Below, one piece after another: positions 33,903-45,989 of a DNA stretch of 64,000 nt. Both the position numbers and the translations under genes were made by a program. The stretch's first letter is position 1. Each line of letters begins with the position of its first letter. The DNA lies in NCBI GenBank assembly GCA_022560025.1, contig JAFISE010000150.1, forward strand, positions 1-64,000. Direction: 5' to 3'. The notes under the pieces are model-generated. The model saw nothing but the letters and a program-made list of their open reading frames with translations, did no database searches and was not told the origin of the DNA. The stretch is from Stagonosporopsis chrysanthemi (taxonomy: Eukaryota; Ascomycota; Dothideomycetes; Pleosporales; Didymellaceae).

Positions 33903-34642
33903 GTTGATTTCATAACATGCTTGAATCATATTGTAAATCTATACCCTTTACTTAAAATAGCCGCGCTGTCGAACTTGCTTCAGTACAGCACCCCCAATGT
34001 CCTCACCCGCATACCGTACACAATACCGGCCCAATTCGCCCGCTAGCTAAATCCTCACTTCCCTCTTTCCTCAGCAATAGAAGCCCACCCACTACTACCG
34101 TGGTCTCCGGCGAAAGTACTGTAGATGAGTCTTGACGTAGGTGGTAATTCTAATAGTTCTAGGACTGGATAGGAGCAATAAGCAGTCAGCGTTTGCAGCT
34201 AGTTTAATTGGTGCGTGAGCAATACGTGTTGTAACTTCGATCTCCCCCCTGTTACAAATCCCCCCCCTTACGATACTTTTGCCGGGCAGCACAGTACTAC
34301 GCCTTTAATGTCTGCCATGTTCTAACTTAGCAGGCAACAGAGAAGACACCAGGTTTACAGAAAAGGATCGCAGTCTCCCCCGCGCAGCAAGAAACCAATT
34401 CGCCGAACAGCAGACTTTCAAACCTCAACAACCCCCAATGCCTGTCCCTTCCTCGCACTTGAATTCTTACAACCACAGCTTTACACCAAAATATCCCCTA
34501 ACCCCTTTTCGGGAATCAGCGAGGTCACCTAGTTAGCGTTGGAGCGGGCCCTCGACGCGAGATTCTGCAACCCCCCGGCCAAAGAAAAAACTTCTCCACA
34601 TCACACCTCACCACACCATCACGCCCCCAACGAGAGCAAAAA
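33903..34642. other. Spacer between two tRNA genes
   Basis: 740 bases with C-rich runs near 34243-34268. No gene seen. Confidence 0.5.
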
Positions 34643-34730
34643 TGCATCGGCCGGGAATCGAACCCGGGGCTAGCCGATACTGTCCTGCGAAGGATGGCAA
34701 CGGCTAATTTTACCACTAAACCACCGATGC
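34643..34730 (-). tRNA. tRNA-Gly (anticodon GCC), with a 17-base intron
   Basis: On the minus strand GCATCGG (5' end at 34730) pairs with CCGATGC near 34644-34650. GTGGTTTAGTGGTAAAAT is the usual D-arm region of fungal tRNA-Gly. The anticodon stem AGCCG/CGGCT encloses TT-GCC-A, a 17-base intron and T. The T arm has GGTTCGATTCC. All parts are present. Confidence 0.9.
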
Positions 34731-37389
34731 AGTTTGTGTAATTGATATGGAACATCATCTATTTAGCATAACATATTGCAAAGACTCTATGCAGAATCTC
34801 GTTGCCAACTTCTGCCATCCTCTCGTCCTTCTCGGCCTTAGAAGACACAGATTGTACGGAGGCGTGAGCACAATCTGCCGGGTGGTTAAGCAAGCAACTG
34901 CACCTCCCCCCCCTCGGGCTCAGATGCCTAGCCTACTCTCTGACAAAAGCTAGCCAATACTGTAGGTGCTTTGAGGGCTTGGTGGATACAACCTGTATTT
35001 ACACACGCCTAAAACAGCTCCAGAGGCCCTGAAAGCCCTACACGCACCCTAAAATCCTAGAATTCAAGGGTGCGCGCATCTGCAGTAGATACAAGCAGTG
35101 CTCTCTAACAAATCAGAAGCTCAGCAGCAGGGAAAAAGATACTAGGCACCCGAACCGGGGAGGGGGGTGTATGTAAAGATGTCAAATCATGCAGTCTAGT
35201 CTCCGTATCCAATCTGTATTTCATTGATATCTTAGATGTGCAAACGCAGCTTCGCGCGTCCAGGTTAGCGAGCCAGAGACCAAGCTAGTCAGCTGAACGT
35301 TTGTCATTTAGAAGACTGCATCCGAACCAGACATGCTGCTGTGCTAGGCGAAGCAGTATACGCACACCAGGCGTCCTTATGCCGGTGTTTCGTTCAACAC
35401 CATTGCACCGCTTGTTAAGAAGGTACAATCAGTATTGGTAGCAACCGATTCGATTCAAAATTGAATCGTTTGTCCGTTTACTGGTATTGAGATTGGAACG
35501 ATTTGACGCACCATTCATCGCCCATCGCTCATCGCTACCCTCACGACTATTGAGAAGGGTGAGGCAAGCTACGAGTGTTGGATCACTGGGAAGGTAGCAA
35601 GAAGTAGGGGTAGCGGCTGATAAATTCAAACTACTCTATGATTACTACACATAATGGACTCTGCGAGCGAGCCCGTGAGAAGGCAAGCCGCTGGCCCTTA
35701 GTTGTGCAATCGTACAGGAGCGGCTCATGGTATCATTGTCTTTGTGAATAGAAAGTACTGCCACACGACTGCGCTCTTGCTTCCACACGCAGCACCGTAC
35801 CTTACACACGAAAGACAGGAGTAAGGGCATAATCAGAGTATTTACACAGGAGTCTTAAAGCCTGCATCCTTCTCCGACCTGACCATCTCTTCCACCCAAC
35901 ATTCTCGAGCATATTCTGCAGTTTAGCTGTTTCCATCTTATCTGATACTTCAGGCATCCATACCTCGACCTAGGTTGGCCTCATAGTGGCGTCGACTTCG
36001 ACCATACCGTCATTTATCCCCCGCTGCCACACCGGTCACTGCCTTCTACTCAGCATCTGACGACCACAGCACGTTCCCAACAAGCCTTTTGGTGATTGAA
36101 AGCCCGTTGTGCAGTCTCGGTGCGTCTGTTCAGACCTCCTTCTCTCCCTTGTACACCTTCGGGCTTCGCTTCTTTCCTCATCCACGTGTGCACTATACAC
36201 TGACCGTCGCATAGCTTCTGCCGTTCAAGTCTGTCTACCGCGACCGTCCATGCCCAGCATCAAAGTCTCGACTGCGAATGCGAACACCATCACGACGCCT
36301 AATTCGGAGGACCGTTGCACGTACTTGCTGTACTATACTCGTTAAATGGATACAATGGCACACACAAATGCATAGGCAGGTAGTGAATGAGGGTCAATTA
36401 CGACTTTCTGAGGTTTAGGCCGTTGACGAAAAAACTTGTTCCTGAAAAAAGTCCCCCTGTCTATGAGCTCCAGAGGCTGACTCCGGGCGATCTTCTTCAC
36501 AGGCTCTCATGACTCACTTCAGACCTCAGAACGTGCTGTCGATGACAGACTTCCAAGTCATCACCGGTCTGATCCGACTGCGTCCCCCAAAACAGTCGGT
36601 TGTCAATTACGACCTTTGTTGGTTTCAAGATTGCCTTAGAGAGTATATGTAGGGTGTGGCCATGTTTATATATTTCTGCGATTTGCAAGTTTGGGTCGTT
36701 GGCGCATCGGTGGTCCTGGGAGCCATGGTTGGACTAAGACTTGGCGAGTCGGGTTTCGGTATGTGGTATCAACTCAATTGGTTTGCTTTCAATACTGTGC
36801 CTTGACTCCTGTGTTTCCATGATGGATATCATTCGCTGCCGTGGGGACCATGGGCCCTTTGAGGGAAGTAACTGATTCAACAAGGCGCACTCAATCCACA
36901 AACCCCGTAAACTGAGGGGGTATGTGGCACCTACTGTGTTCGAGAACAGAGTGACTACACCTCGTCACGGCCGACTGGCCACCAAGCATACTGCGAGGAT
37001 AGCAAAGTCAACAAAGGACTTCGAATTTAATAAGTGTTCTTTATGCAACGTGGGAAGATACCACTGCTTCGAATCATGAACTACGACCACAGTGAATATC
37101 TTGATGAGACCAGCAGATATGCATGTTTTGATGTCGTCGAGTACGACGGCACGAACCTTTTTGTACCATATCGCCCATGTGATCCGATGGTACCGTGAAT
37201 GCTGGCGACAACACGCCCCCGACATGCCAAATACCCGCCATCATTAGGAGACTTGCTCAATTCCACAGACCCATGCTGTTAAAAAAAAAGTATCAGATAA
37301 CTTAACATCGTCGTCGCGAGGTTCCAGAGCCCCAAGGTGTCAACTATAGCGCATATCGTGCTGGGGCTCAAGGTGCGCACTGACATTGG

Positions 37390-38460
37390 TAATATCTGGG
37401 CGATCCAAAGACTGCCTACGGTCTGTTCTGGATGGACAAACTCTGCATACCAGAGTCCAACAACCAGGGTTTGCAGTTTGGTCCAGCTATACCCATCTTC
37501 GCTTCAAACGCACGGCTATAATCCTCTGCGCCACCAGGGATGGACCTGAGCGCTTGCTTAAGCTCCAGTCAAATAGTAAGCTTACCAATTTTGATATCCC
37601 TAAAACCGGCAATGTGGGTGCGCTCTTGGAAGAAGGTCAAGTACACGAACTCTGGCAAGCTGTTGGGCTTGAAGGCAGTCATCATGGCACTGCGTGCCGA
37701 CCACACGCAGTTCCCGAGCTCGTTACTGGGAACAATTGAGTGCTTGGTACGATTACAGAAATCTAAACGGCTGAGTTGACTCAGTCTGAATCGGTCGCAA
37801 TGGACTTTTTTTTGAGAGGCTACTGTGTTTGAGAAATCCGTGCAAGCACCAACATGATTGTTTGACCAGTAGAATTTGTTTCGAGTATACAATCTATGCC
37901 TTCATCGCTATTAACGAAAGTACAAACTCCATAATTGTATATCCCTCAATCAATGTCTTATACCTACAAGTTCTCGGCGCGCTCAAATTGTTGCCCGACA
38001 TTGGCATCAAACGCTTGCCAGTGTGCAATCTCATCAGGCCTCAAAGTGCTAGGGAAGAGTATGCCACGCAAGCTTTGTCCAACACAAGATACGTCTAACA
38101 CAAGATACATCTAACACAAGATACGTCCAACATAAGGATTCCTCTCCTCCACTTCACGTAAGCATCCCATCACCAAAGAATTTCCTACAACATCTTCGTG
38201 GTCCAACTTGAGCCTGAAAGTGGAAGGCGTGCACTTTTCCCTCGTTCATTGTGATATGCTACATGAGATTGCCACAAGTAGAGTGCTGCATACAGTCATA
38301 GGCAAGATACTCCAGTTTCCGCAATGTTCAAACAGTATCGCTGAAATAGCCTTTTGGACGAAAGCCGTCGGAAATCCAAGGCAGTATGCTGTATCGTAGC
38401 CAGGGTTCCCGTAGGTTGCTCCAGTTACGCGGTATACAGAGACACAGAATCCTGCAATGA
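37390..38460 (-). pseudogene. Probable decayed protein gene of unknown family
   Basis: Minus-strand protein-like segments follow each other in different frames, broken by stops and frame changes: WISDGFRPKGYFSDTV, then MNEGKVHAFHFQAQ, then VEERNPYVGRIL, LRPDEIAHWQAFDANVGQQF, LPEFVYLTFFQERTHIAGF and EDYSRAFEAKMGIAGP. Their mixed hydrophobic and charged composition looks like folded protein. A 16-bp tandem repeat that is not a multiple of three splits the middle. I do not recognise the family. It could also be chance, since frames were picked by eye. Confidence 0.3.
38077..38137. repeat. Tandem 16-bp repeat (about 3.7 copies)
   Basis: The unit GTCCAACACAAGATAC occurs at 38077-38092, with near copies at 38093-38108 and 38109-38124 and a partial one at 38125-38137. 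Differences are C/T and G/A changes only. Confidence 0.85.
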
Positions 38461-38967
38461 GGAGTTTCTGGTGGCGGGCAAGAGGTAAGGCCTGGTGTAA
38501 TGGAACCGTTGGACCGCCTCCTCGTACACCTTCAGGTGCTGCGTCCAGATGGAGCAACGCACTGCGCCCGCTGTTGCATCTTTATTCGTCTTGGGACGAA
38601 TCTTTATATCCTTTTGCTGCTGTCATGCTCTTGCCCCTGACAGGCGTTGAGAGAATCCAGTGGAGAATGCTTATATTGTGCCATGAGTAGACCAAAAGCA
38701 TGATGGTCAAAATCACTGTGCATAGCATAGGTGGTGGTCATTCAGTCATCTTCATTATACACATCACTGTGTACTAACTTGGGTATCTATTTTGCGGCTG
38801 TTGAAGTGCCTCACCCGATCCACGTACGCCAAAACAAATGCTTGGACTTTTCACCCTCACTCGGAAGCTGAGCCGGGCTCGATACGCACGCCCGTCTTCT
38901 GGGGCATGCTCTTGCAGATTGTTGAAATACACGAGCATTTGCGCTCAATCAGTGACAATTGCGGCGC

Positions 38968-40205
38968 TTAGCTGGAGTATGTCTGCTTAGGCTGGGGGAA
39001 CGAGGGGCCAAGCTCCTGGATCGAGAGCTTAGCAAGCCACTGGCCCATGTCGATAGCCTTCTCGAGGGATTCGCCCTTGACGATACCAGCGACGAAACCA
39101 CCGGCGAAAGCATCACTACAATTGCGTTAGAAAGTAACTTTCATGGGTTAAGTGAGCGCTTACCCGGCACCGTTTGTGTCGTAGATCTTGTCCTCGCTGA
39201 TGGCGTGAACTGAGACCTCCTTGACGTCGACCTTACCGCCCTCCTGTGCGGTGACAGCGATTGTGGGATCGGTACCCTGTGTGATGACGACGGTCCTGGG
39301 CCTCTGTGTGTTCTTCTTGGGGCCGTTGGCGATGGTCTCGGCGATCTTCTTGACATCCTTAGTGTCCAGGTTGTGGGACTCGGCGAAGGCAGCGGCTTCG
39401 GTCTCGTTACCGATGAGGATGTCGACGTAGGGGAGGATCTCATCGAGAGGGTCCTTGAAGAACTGCGCAATGAAGGGAGCCGACAGGTTCAGGATGAAAG
39501 GCTAAGCTCTATCAATAATTGCGCGTCATTTGGCGGTTTACAGAAACTTACCTTGTTCTTGGAAGCAGCCTCCTCAGCCAGAGCCTTGATGGCGGGCACG
39601 CAGACAGTCAAGTGGAAGCCACCAACATAGTACACTTTGGCGTTCTCAACCTGCTTCCAGATGTGGTCCTGCTTCAAATGCTCAAGCTTATAGTTGTTGG
39701 CAGCAGCAAGATCTGTGCAGAGCGAGCGGTTGTGGCCAGTGATGACGACACCACAGCGACCAGTGGGGGTCTTCTCGTCATAGAGGTACTCGGTCTTGAC
39801 ACCGGCCTCCTTGCAGATGTTCTCAAGGGTCTCGCCGTACTTGTCCTTGCCAACACAGCCAATGTAGAGGACCGACTCGGATGGCAGGATGTACGAAGCA
39901 CCACGGGCAGTGTTCTGCGCAGCACCTCCGGCAATAAGGGCGGCGTTGTAGTTCTGGATCAGATCCTCGAAGAGACCCATGTGCTTCTCAGAATCGGCGA
40001 GGATGGCGTCGTTGGCCTTGAGGCCGTATTTCTCGAGGAGCTTCTCATCACTGCGTTGGGGTTAGAAAAGTTCCATGGAGGTGCTCAACCCCACATCTCG
40101 AGCAAGATGCTTTGCGGGGAAAAGGTAATTGACTTACCCGACACCCTGGATGTCCAGGAGAGGGTTCTCGAGGCAAAGCAGTTCGTAGTTTCCCTTGGCA
40201 GACAT
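38968..40205 (-). CDS. ADO1: Adenosine kinase
   Basis: Four exons (40205-40138, 40050-39552, 39501-39164, 39115-38968) give 350 residues, the family length. MSAKGNYELLCLENPLLDI is the typical start with the substrate-binding NPLLD. GGAAQNTARGASY is the PfkB motif that closes over adenosine. NETEAAAFAE and the anion-hole/catalytic motif NGAGDAFAGGF (catalytic Asp303) follow; the GAGD codons span the last intron. The cytosolic enzyme phosphorylates adenosine with ATP, which keeps the S-adenosylhomocysteine cycle running. The frame is open upstream of the chosen start to another ATG at 40382, adding 59 codons rich in Arg, Ser and Leu; see findings. The gene symbol follows yeast ADO1. Confidence 0.93.
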
Positions 40206-41244
40206 TGTGTATGAGTTGTAGTGACGTTGATAGAGTGTGAAAGTATGGGATGGAGGGCTTGAAAATGGACGAGGGGCAGCAGCGCTAATTCGAGCAAGTG
40301 GGGCCGAGACTCGCATCTTGCAGGGATGCATCTGGCTCAGTAACTGCCGAGAGCGCAACATTTGAGGTAGTATAATTGCCATTGTTTGGTATGATGTTGA
40401 AAGTTTGCTGTAGATTGGATTCGGCTTCGGTTTTGAGCCTGGGAGCTACAGCTATCCAGGCTTATGCTTCTCTGCTCACGAGATCTCATGCCACCAAAGA
40501 CGCTCAAACGTTACAAGCGCATTGATCGCAGCACTCATCTATGCGTAGATTGTCCTGCGATCTACGTCTTTCGAGTCCCATGTCATGTCATGAATATTCA
40601 AGAGAGCATGAATGATGTTAAGGTGTATGTCAATTAGGTACGTAAAATATGTATGTGCAGAATTAATCAGGCCTCAACCTTTCCTTCCTTCATATACAAC
40701 CGTCAATTTGACCTTCTCCCCGTAGAATATCGTGAAAAACGTGAAAGGAATCCATCAAACCATGATTCCTGTCCAGTTCTGCTGCTCCTAATAGGAGCAA
40801 GCACATCATGGCGACAACAATGCCTGAGAGACCAGCCAAGATGTAAAATCATCAGAGCGATAGGGAACGAACTCCGACCGGCAGAGATGGAAGTGTGCGG
40901 TGCGTGGAAACTGAAACAACAATCTGAAGCTGGGACAGGGTCGCGGACATGCAAAGAACCGAGAGGTACAGTCTGTGATGGAACATGCGGCTAGATGATC
41001 TGCAATGCCTCGCTCCACAGGTGTGATGTATTTGGTGTATGCAGGAGTGCATGGGTAATATTGGGAGGTCAGAACGCCGGGAATGCAGATGGCAATGTTG
41101 TGACTATGCTGTGTTTTTTTCGAGTCTGGGTATCGAACTGAGATGCGAAGCTCTGATAGAGCTTGTATGCATTTGTGCGTGGCTGCCAGGGATTCTGGGC
41201 AGGCAGGCATGCGGCCCTACAGGCCTGTGGTGCCTGCACTATGC
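40206..41244. other. Intergenic region
   Basis: About 1 kb upstream of adenosine kinase and downstream of the PHD gene stop. The part 40206-40382 may be coding as an N-terminal extension. No other gene seen. Confidence 0.5.
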
Positions 41245-43548
41245 CTATCGGCGAAAGTGCGATTTGTGAGTGAGCGGCGAGTCGAACGGGACAGGGCCTC
41301 TAACGCGTCCACCTCTTGCGAGCGGTGTCTGACCGGTACAGAAGACACATACGTAAACAGCAGGCAGTGTGCCTGGCATCAACCCAAGGCAGCCCATGTG
41401 CAGCCATTTTTCGCAGCTTTCACACTGCACCATGGCCTTCCCTTCGTCTGTGTTGTGGCAAACGCATCGTGTGCTTTCTATCGAAAGGCTGCTCCGGTCC
41501 GTCGACGGTGTCGTCAGTCCTTCGGTGCTGGGCGAGCCACTGAAGGTGTTATTGAAAGGGTCATAGCGACCGTGGCCATGGGGCGTGGAGGCAGCTCCGA
41601 GATCAACGGAGGCTTGTGCCCAGCGTTGATTGTGTGCTTGAAGAGTGTTTTGCGAGGCGCGTTCTGACCAGTCAGTCTTGGTCAGGTGGAAGCAAGTCAA
41701 CGTATCTTACCAATCCTTTCCTGCCGAGTACCGACTACCTTCCGCAAGGCACCTAAAGCATCACCTGGCGAATCAGGCATGGCGCTGTGACTGCTCGCCT
41801 GGCTGCCGAAGGATGAGGTGGTAGGGACGTCGATTAGGCTGATCCTTCGCGATGCATTTCGGCTAGAAGGCCTCACAGTCCTCACAGAATCAAAGGAAGC
41901 CTTGTCGAAAGCACCGGAAGAGGTCCTGGAAGTGGTTCCCGAAGCGGGCCGGGCCACTTTGAACGAGTTCGTCCTGGACAGCTCAGTGCTTTCGGTCCTT
42001 GCGTGCTTCGATGCACGACGTTGCGGCTGCGGCATGCTGAAGGAGGTATTGCGGCTCAAGGTAGGTTGCGGTTCGTCCGAGTCCGACTCTGTGTCACCTT
42101 CTTCCCACAACGCTGGATATTGGTGTCTCACGGAAGCGGAGGAGGTTCTTCGCATATTTCGGGGCGTGACCTCTTCTTCGTCGGCCGGGACGGTTTCTGT
42201 ACGAGCTCGACCTGTCTCATCGATAATCAAACGTGTACGAGGCCTTCGCATGACCTCAGGAATGGCTTTTAGTGCGCCGCTATTTGGACGTTTCAGTGGC
42301 GACGAGCGGCGTGGAATATGATAAGCTGCGCTTGTGTCTGCCGAGGATCTGCGCTCAGTGGCCACTGGTCGAGCCCTTCGAAAGCCACTATCGGTGTTGC
42401 TACGCTGTAGACTAGGCCTGTTCTCTTCTACAGAACCAGTAGAGGAATTAGTGTTGCTACGAGAATGCAGACTTCTCGTCTTCTTCGCTTTCTCCTTTTG
42501 ACGTCTGGAGTCTAGTAGCTGAGTCTCATACGGTTGTCTATCTGGATTGAAGGCGGCTTGCTGAGGCATGTTACCAAAAGAGGCAGTCACATCATCAGGA
42601 ACTGTGAAGCTGAAGAGCATACTTGGGTCGACACCAGTAGTCGTGGATACAAAAGAGTCTGCTTGTGAGCGCTGACCCTCCTCTGCTGTACTGGCGCTAA
42701 AGGACGCCATTGGCCCGGCAGTCGACATGTTCTGTTGCTGAAACTGAGCCTGCATCTGCTCAGCCACAGGGGTATGGAATGTCTGCCAGCCTAGGTTGCT
42801 GTGGAACTTATTGGGCGTCGGTCCGAAGGGGTCTAAGGCTCCAGACATGTCTACGTCCATATAGTTGTTATCAGTCGAATCCCAGAACAGCCTCTGTTGT
42901 GGCATTAGTGGTGCCGAAACGGGATCAGCGTTGGCAAATGGCATCATGCTAGGTGAGAAGGGGACTCCGTCTGCATATCCGAACACTGGCTGATTAAACA
43001 TGCTATCAGACGTTGGTACTTGCTGAAGAGACGTCCTCTGTAGTACTGTCGCAGGAGTGGTAGACTGGTTGCCTGTGCTCTGCTGCAAGTTTCTTCGAGA
43101 TGTGGCATCTCTTGTTGGGGGTGGCGTCTGCATTTGCGAGAAGTCCATCTTGACGGGACCAGATAGAGGTCGTTGACCTCCTTGGTTTAGCCCAACCCTC
43201 CTAAGCGAGTTCGGATCCGGCGATGACGACAGCCTTCGTTGGGGTTCGACGGGCGGCAGAGAAAGGTTGGCGGGAGCGAAGTGGTTTACATGGAACTCTG
43301 GGTCTTCGGGAGTACGGACCTTCAAGCTATAGGAGCTTGACGGCCGGTCGCACGGTGTCGACAGCAAGTGTGAGGGCGTTTGTGCCGGAGTGTGCTGCCC
43401 ATTGACTCGAGGTGTTGCCCAAGCGTCAAGGAAATGCGTCTGATGAGCAGCCCCCTCCGTCTTTGGTGTCTTGAGTGGCGTCGAGTCTGGGAATGTCACC
43501 GACTTAGGTGTGGAGGAAGGACTGGGCAAAAGATGCCAATCCGTCGAT
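41245..43548 (-). CDS. PHD-finger protein (5' exon not resolved)
   Basis: Exon 43548-41711 and exon 41663-41245, intron 47 bases with CTGAC branch-like site, encode about 750 residues. The first exon starts in frame as STDWHLLPSPSSTPKSVTFP after an acceptor GTGCTAG. The middle is long, disordered, rich in Ser/Pro/Gln/Arg, with many SP/TP and RxxS sites. The C-terminus carries a PHD finger: CVCHNTDEGKAMVQC, ESC, EKWLHMGCLGL, VCVFC, the C4-H-C3 zinc pattern that reads histone H3 tails. A chromatin role in the nucleus is likely. No ATG lies between the upstream in-frame TAA and STDWHLL, so a short 5' exon must supply the start. I could not place it; a CTAAC branch site lies just upstream of the acceptor. 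Confidence 0.8.
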
Positions 43549-45989
43549 CTAGCACACGACCCACGTTAGCGCTGAAACACTGCAAAATGTGGAACGAGCC
43601 AAAAAGATAGGGCTGAAGAATAATTTTGGGCAAAAGATATGAGGGCTGCAAACGGACATCGCAGACGCTGAGGACAAGTTTTGCTGGAATGCAGTTGCGA
43701 GGGGGTGGTAATGGGTCGATGCCCTAGAGCTCTGGATGACATCCTAGCGCGGTGCTGCCTGCCCCTCGGCATAGACCAAACCACAATTGGGCCAGCAGCA
43801 GGGCAAATCTTACTCTGCCAACAGGCAGACCAGGCATCGACGGCTTGATGTATACCATGAGCTCTTGTGGGACTGGCCCAACAGTGTCAGGCTGACGACC
43901 CATGTCGGCATCAGAAGGGGGCACATGAGAGCTCGAACCGGTAAAAGAAATGTCCGTACCCAAACATGTGCTGATCGAGACTCATAGCAGTCCCCGTGGC
44001 ACAGTGTCCCTGCCCTACAAGACCATGTAGCTAAAGTATAAGACGGTCGGCGGAGGCGAAGTTCGAGGCGCTCGAAGGGTTGGCGGTGCTGAGGACAGCG
44101 ATGATCTGTCGAGAGTTCTTGCGGTCTGGCAGCAGTCGGGTGCAAGGCGCAGGCAGAACGAAGCGTTGAAGCTGTGATACCTTGAGTGACGTCCACCCAG
44201 GCTGGATCAAAGATGTGTCAGTGCTGTGGAACCGTTGATGCAGGTACCTCGGAGGGGCGTCACAGCACTTCAGGGCAGAAGAGAGGTCTGCAGGCCGGAA
44301 ACGGTTGCAAGCTCGGACACCGTGGGCGAGAAATGACGGTAAGGTTTGCTCGCAGAAGCTGTTAGGCGAAGTAGCAGTGGGGCCGGCGTGAAGCTGCAGC
44401 AGAACGGCAGCAATTTGGCGACAATGACTGAATAATGAATTGTACCGATCGTGCCCCGGAGCAACGAGTAGCAGCACAGGAATGCGTCCGCCGGGCCCTA
44501 GAGGTCGGGCAGTGGGCAATCAGGAAGCGAGCCGCAATGAGCCGTAGGCATGCTCGTGGGAATATAGCGAGGGAGTGCTCATTATCGGAAGTATTGGCAG
44601 GGAGACATGGAGAAGGTCTGATGCCAATTGACGCCTGATTGCTGAGCCCGCGAGCAACGGCTTCCGCCAACAAATGCGGACCAATTGAGCGAATGAGAGC
44701 TAGGCGGCTGCGCCAAATGTACCACGCTGTGCTAGAGCGCAGACGGCACGGAACATGATGGCTGAGAAGATGCGTGGCGGAACGACGAGCGCTGGCATCG
44801 ACGCTGAGGTCCGCCCAGATTTGCAGTCGCGCTAGGTACAACCTGGGAAAGAACCATTCGACAGCTCGCTGCCAGAACACCCGTGAGCCAGTCAAGCTCT
44901 CGTGCGGCCTTCTCTCACGCGAACTCCTGAGCTGCACTCCTGAGCCAGCCACTGGGCCTTTTGTAAATGTTGAGCATGCAGCGAATAGGAGTGGCCGAGG
45001 GCACGACCACCCTGCCAAGCACTACTACGATCTGGTCCCATAAGCAATGTTTGACCGGCACAGTCGTGTGCTTCAATACGACACGGTGCCATTTGAGCGC
45101 CCGCCATGCAGCTCCTCCATGTCCTGTTCCTGGATAGCACACATGCTAACGCCGGGTAACGTGCGCATGAGTCCTCCAGCGGAGAAATGCCCTACTCTAC
45201 GTAGGCGTGCCAATTTCAGCACCTCCCACAATTAACCTTCGGTCCCTAGCTGCACGTGGCCTGGCTCTCGAAGCCGTGCCCCATATTGATCGAAGATCCT
45301 ACGATGTCACCTCGTCATGATCGAAGTACACACAGGCGCTTTCATGATGCCCAAACGCTATCAAACAATACTATCTGTGGTTGCTGGCACAACGGTGCAC
45401 AGGCGGAATTTTGTGAGACGCTGGCGGGATCGGCCCTGGCCATATCGACGCTATCCCTGGCATGGCATGTGAGATGATCGAACCTTTGGTACCCTAGTGC
45501 CGCCGGATAGATGTCGCTATCCTTCATGCAAGGTACGCCCTCCCTTGATTCTGGACGGCTGATTGTTATACATCTCGGCAGAGACAATGCTACCATGCGG
45601 ACACGTCGTGCAGTGTGCGACGGGAGATGTACCCAGGGTGCCCCTACCTAACCCTCGACTCATCAAAGTTGAAAGAAGTAAGCCGGCTCAGAGCTGGCGA
45701 TCTTGATTTATCAAAAGGTCCTGCCTTCTTGATACGTATCTTTTGTGGTCAGCCGAGCCGATTATGCGGTCCTCGGAGCGAGAACGCCATATTTCGTCAT
45801 GAAGTCTGATTTGGGCTAGGTAGCTGGAAATAACTGCACCCTCCGCACCATGTGGTTTTCCTATCACAGCCACGCCTTAACGCCTTTGAATATGCTTTCG
45901 CTGGGAAGTCAGAAGCGACGCTGACATGAAAGACGAAGTCGTTTTGAGTATATACATTTAAAAAAAACGACATTTGTCGTGAGTGCTCA
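43549..45989. other. Intergenic region, 2.4 kb
   Basis: It holds the 5' part of the PHD gene, including an unseen first exon, and the 3' flank of the next gene. Open frames exist (one of 218 codons at 44362-45018, minus) but their Arg/Ser/Ala-rich composition and lack of motifs suggest chance. Confidence 0.5.

Larger units (their letters stand above)
34731..38967. other. Gene-poor region, 4.2 kb, with one probable gene relic
   Basis: No intact gene was found here. About 37.3-38.5 kb holds a probable decayed gene, given separately. The rest shows only short frames without motifs. The region just after 38.8 kb is the 3' flank of the adenosine kinase gene. Confidence 0.5.

Noticed and set aside
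44362..45018. A 218-codon minus-strand frame between the PHD and membrane protein genes
   Set aside because: Arg/Ser/Ala/Cys-rich random-looking translation, no motif, no splice partner, in GC-rich DNA where long chance frames are common.
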